Of a DNA stretch of 64,000 nt, positions 62,118 to 64,000 are shown in pieces; position 1 is the stretch's first letter, and the number at the start of each line of letters is the position of its first letter. Position numbers and translations under genes: made by a program. The stretch comes from Haloactinospora alba. GTDB lineage: Bacteria; Actinomycetota; Actinomycetes; Streptosporangiales; Streptosporangiaceae. The notes beneath the pieces are model-generated. The model searched no databases and had not been told where the DNA came from. It saw only the letters and a list, made by a program, of their open reading frames with translations. The stretch covers positions 124,001-188,000 of the forward strand of contig NZ_VFQC01000002.1 in the NCBI RefSeq assembly GCF_006717075.1. Direction: 5' to 3'.

Positions 62118-64000
62118 TCATTGATTGGTGACTGTGAACGCGGGAGTGTCGTGCGGTGCGCGATCGCGCAGGATCTCGGCGAGTGCGGCGATGCGCCGTA
62201 GTGGTATCAGGTCCACCTCGGGTAGGGGTGCTTCGTCCAGCAGGCTTCTCATCGCGTAACGGATCGCTGTGGATAGGGGTGAGTCTTCCAAGACCTCGTC
62301 GTAGAGCAGGTGGTTGTCGCGTTCGGCGGTGAGTCGGTGATGATTGCGCTCCAGTTGCCATCCTCCGGGCGCGGTGACGGGCTCGAGGTGCAGGGTGAAC
62401 CGGGTGTTACCGGTTTCCAGACGGACGTGGCGGTGCCGGTCGTCAGCGGTGCGGATATCGCGGCGCCAGGGTGAACGTGGTTGCGGTGCCGTTCCGAGCA
62501 GGATGCTGGGGCCAAGGATGGAGGAGGCCAGTTCCAGACGGGTGCGACCCTCGCTGGGATGGTCGAGAGTGGTGCGCTCGGTGAGGGCGGCGACGAAGAG
62601 CCGCGGGTCGTAGGTAGCCCAGAGTTCCGCTGCCTCGGGTATGGAGGCGAAGTAGGCCTCGACGAGCGGGGCGGGGAGAACGCGGGACAGCACCGCGAGC
62701 ATGTGCAGCCATTCGTATCCCAGGACTCCGTAGGTGCGGTCGATGAACCGCCCGTTGGCGATGTCGGCGGTGCGGTCCTTGGTGAAGGTGATCGCTGCGT
62801 GGGTGATGGGCGCCTGCCCTTCGTATTCACGCAGGAGGTCGGTGAAGGCGGGGAGCACGGTGGAGTGTTGGTATTGGTCGTTGACTAGGACCCGTGCGCG
62901 AGGATGGGTAGCCAGCAGGCTGGTGAACTCCTCGATCTCGTGCCCCTGACAGGCGGGTTTCTCCACAAGCACACGGGCGGCGGGGTTGTGCTCCAGCACG
63001 GCGCGCAGCACTGGCAGGTGATCGGCGGTGGGGCAACAGATGGACCACAGGTCGATCGCTGCGGCCCGGACGGTGGGCAGGTTGGCGACGTCGTGCGGAA
63101 AGGAGTGGTGGCCCTTGGGGACATCCTGGTGTTTGGGGTCGATGATCGTGATGTCAGCGCCCAGTTCGGTGAGGATCTGGGTGTGTAGGCGGCCGGCGTT
63201 GCCATAGCCCACGACGCAGGCGTTGACCTGGCGGCGCTCTCGCGTTGTCATGCCTGTGGTCTTGGGGCACTGGGTGGGATGGGCGAGGTAGCGGTCGTAG
63301 TAGGCATCGAAGAGCCCAGCGGCTTCGATCGCCGCGTCGGCGGGGTCCCGGTACAGGCCGGGCGGGATCTGATCGGCGTTGGCGCACAGGTGTTTGGCGG
63401 CGATCAGGGTGCCAGCGCGGTAGGCGTCGTATCCCTGATTGGGGATCGAGTCGGCCTCGAAGAGGTTCATCGAACGACCATCACCGAGCAGCACCACCGT
63501 GTTGCCGCCTGGGAGGCGAACGCGGCGTCCGACGCCGGGGATGTCATGGGTGGAGGATGTGGTCTCGGTCAGGATCGAGAAGTCGCGGGTGGCGAACGGC
63601 GCTAGGAACACGCCGTCGGACAGGAAGGACAGGTCGTCACCGGTCAACGCTTGCTCACCGGTGGTTCCGATGATCAGGAACGGATCGGTGACGCGCAGAG
63701 CGTCAGGGGTGCTGCGGTGAGTGGGGTATCCGGCTTCGGCGGCGGCGATGAGGGAGGGTAGGTCGGTGTCGAGCACGTCGACACGGCAGCCCAGTCCGCG
63801 CAGTGCTGGTGCCAGGCGGCAACCGAGCGTGCCGTAGCCGATGAGCAGGACCTGGCGGCCGATGAACTTGCGGTCGCCGATGAGGGCGCGCAGGCGGCGC
63901 AGGCAGGAGTCGGCGATCTCTGGGTAGCCCAGCGAGGTCTTGGTGTGTGAGCGGGCCATGTTCAGCACCGGGATGGCCAGTGGGCCGGCCTGGGTGATGC
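62118..64000 (-). CDS. Adenosylhomocysteinase-like domain fused to Gfo/Idh/MocA oxidoreductase (5' end outside window)
   Basis: The frame is open to the window edge, giving at least 626 residues. Its first part, AIPVLNMARSHTKTSLGYPE followed by RQVLLIGYGTLGCRLAPAL and GCRVDVLDTD, resembles the NAD-binding half of adenosylhomocysteinase. From about residue 250 of the visible part a second Rossmann fold starts, NACVVGYGNAGRLHTQIL, followed by the Gfo/Idh/MocA hallmark VLVEKPACQG and a long C-terminal substrate domain. Two dinucleotide folds in one chain is unusual, and I know no named family. It may handle a nucleoside or sugar derivative. Its GC is lower than that of the core genes. Confidence 0.75.
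   Translation of the reverse strand, partial: ITQAGPLAIPVLNMARSHTKTSLGYPEIADSCLRRLRALIGDRKFIGRQVLLIGYGTLGCRLAPALRGLGCRVDVLDTDLPSLIAAAEAGYPTHRSTPDALRVTDPFLIIGTTGEQALTGDDLSFLSDGVFLAPFATRDFSILTETTSSTHDIPGVGRRVRLPGGNTVVLLGDGRSMNLFEADSIPNQGYDAYRAGTLIAAKHLCANADQIPPGLYRDPADAAIEAAGLFDAYYDRYLAHPTQCPKTTGMTTRERRQVNACVVGYGNAGRLHTQILTELGADITIIDPKHQDVPKGHHSFPHDVANLPTVRAAAIDLWSICCPTADHLPVLRAVLEHNPAARVLVEKPACQGHEIEEFTSLLATHPRARVLVNDQYQHSTVLPAFTDLLREYEGQAPITHAAITFTKDRTADIANGRFIDRTYGVLGYEWLHMLAVLSRVLPAPLVEAYFASIPEAAELWATYDPRLFVAALTERTTLDHPSEGRTRLELASSILGPSILLGTAPQPRSPWRRDIRTADDRHRHVRLETGNTRFTLHLEPVTAPGGWQLERNHHRLTAERDNHLLYDEVLEDSPLSTAIRYAMRSLLDEAPLPEVDLIPLRRIAALAEILRDRAPHDTPAFTVTNQ

Noticed and set aside
1-64000. 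CRISPR arrays, tRNA or rRNA genes, phage integrase or attachment sites
   Set aside because: Reading through the window I saw no regularly spaced repeats, cloverleaf-like sequences or integrase motifs; a tRNA or CRISPR finder would be needed to exclude them fully.

Overview
The window is high-GC actinomycete DNA: most genes use G/C-ending codons, many start with GTG, genes are tightly coupled, and the families (MmyB-type regulator remnant, lactococcin-972 bacteriocin operon, class III phosphodiesterase, SSS sugar symporter) are typical of Streptomyces/Nocardiopsis relatives. I cannot fix the genus. GC drops visibly in the last ~4.7 kb (about 59.3-64.0 kb).

Region 1 (1-22.7 kb) is a non-ribosomal peptide type biosynthetic cluster whose left end lies outside the window. 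It carries four assembly-line proteins: an acyl-AMP-ligase/KR/carrier protein (2386-6159), C-A-T (7010-10318), A-T (15737-17623), and C-(vestigial A)-T-C (19196-22732). Tailoring genes are two cytochromes P450, an O-methyltransferase, a sulfotransferase and a paired two-subunit acyl-CoA dehydrogenase. There are three free-standing type II thioesterases, two of them with Cys instead of Ser at the nucleophile, and one MFS exporter. No in-line TE domain, MbtH protein or pathway regulator is visible. Transcription is in blocks around two divergent AT-rich promoter regions (10319-10422 and 18992-19195), with perfect hairpins at two convergent ends. Immediately after the last synthetase gene is a DNA glycosylase of the AlkZ type (HTH_42) with the Q37-x-Q39 motif. 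This family includes self-resistance genes for DNA-alkylating antibiotics, so a DNA-reactive product is a testable hypothesis.

Region 2 (23-39.6 kb) is mixed: a small HTH protein, a broken MmyB-type regulator, a LysR/esterase/quercetinase operon (the esterase is frameshifted in a 9-G run), a CDF metal exporter with a divergent ArsR sensor, GNAT, PIG-L deacetylase, a CpdA-like phosphodiesterase, an XRE-cupin/flavin-disulfide-reductase/methyltransferase group with a clear operator, a Nudix protein, a DUF262-HNH GmrSD/SspE-like defence protein and a membrane-anchored secreted protein.

Region 3 (39.7-51.8 kb) concerns sugar use: TetR plus GH3 beta-glucosidase, then a DeoR-galT-galE-galK operon with chained stop/start overlaps, divergent from a sodium:sugar symporter and its small membrane partner. 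Between them are a fragment of a ThiF/E1-like TOMM-type protein, an MFS transporter and a DinB-family protein. Region 4 (51.8-59.3 kb) has a complete lactococcin-972-like bacteriocin operon (bacteriocin, DUF1430-type membrane protein, ABC ATPase), a lipoprotein L,D-transpeptidase, and an MFS/TetR pair with two matching operators. Region 5 (59.3-64 kb) looks like eroded mobile DNA: small orphan genes, an IS256-type transposase tail, a conjugative-element-type membrane protein, a broken beta-propeller gene, and a protein fusing an adenosylhomocysteinase-like Rossmann domain to a Gfo/Idh/MocA oxidoreductase, cut by the window edge.
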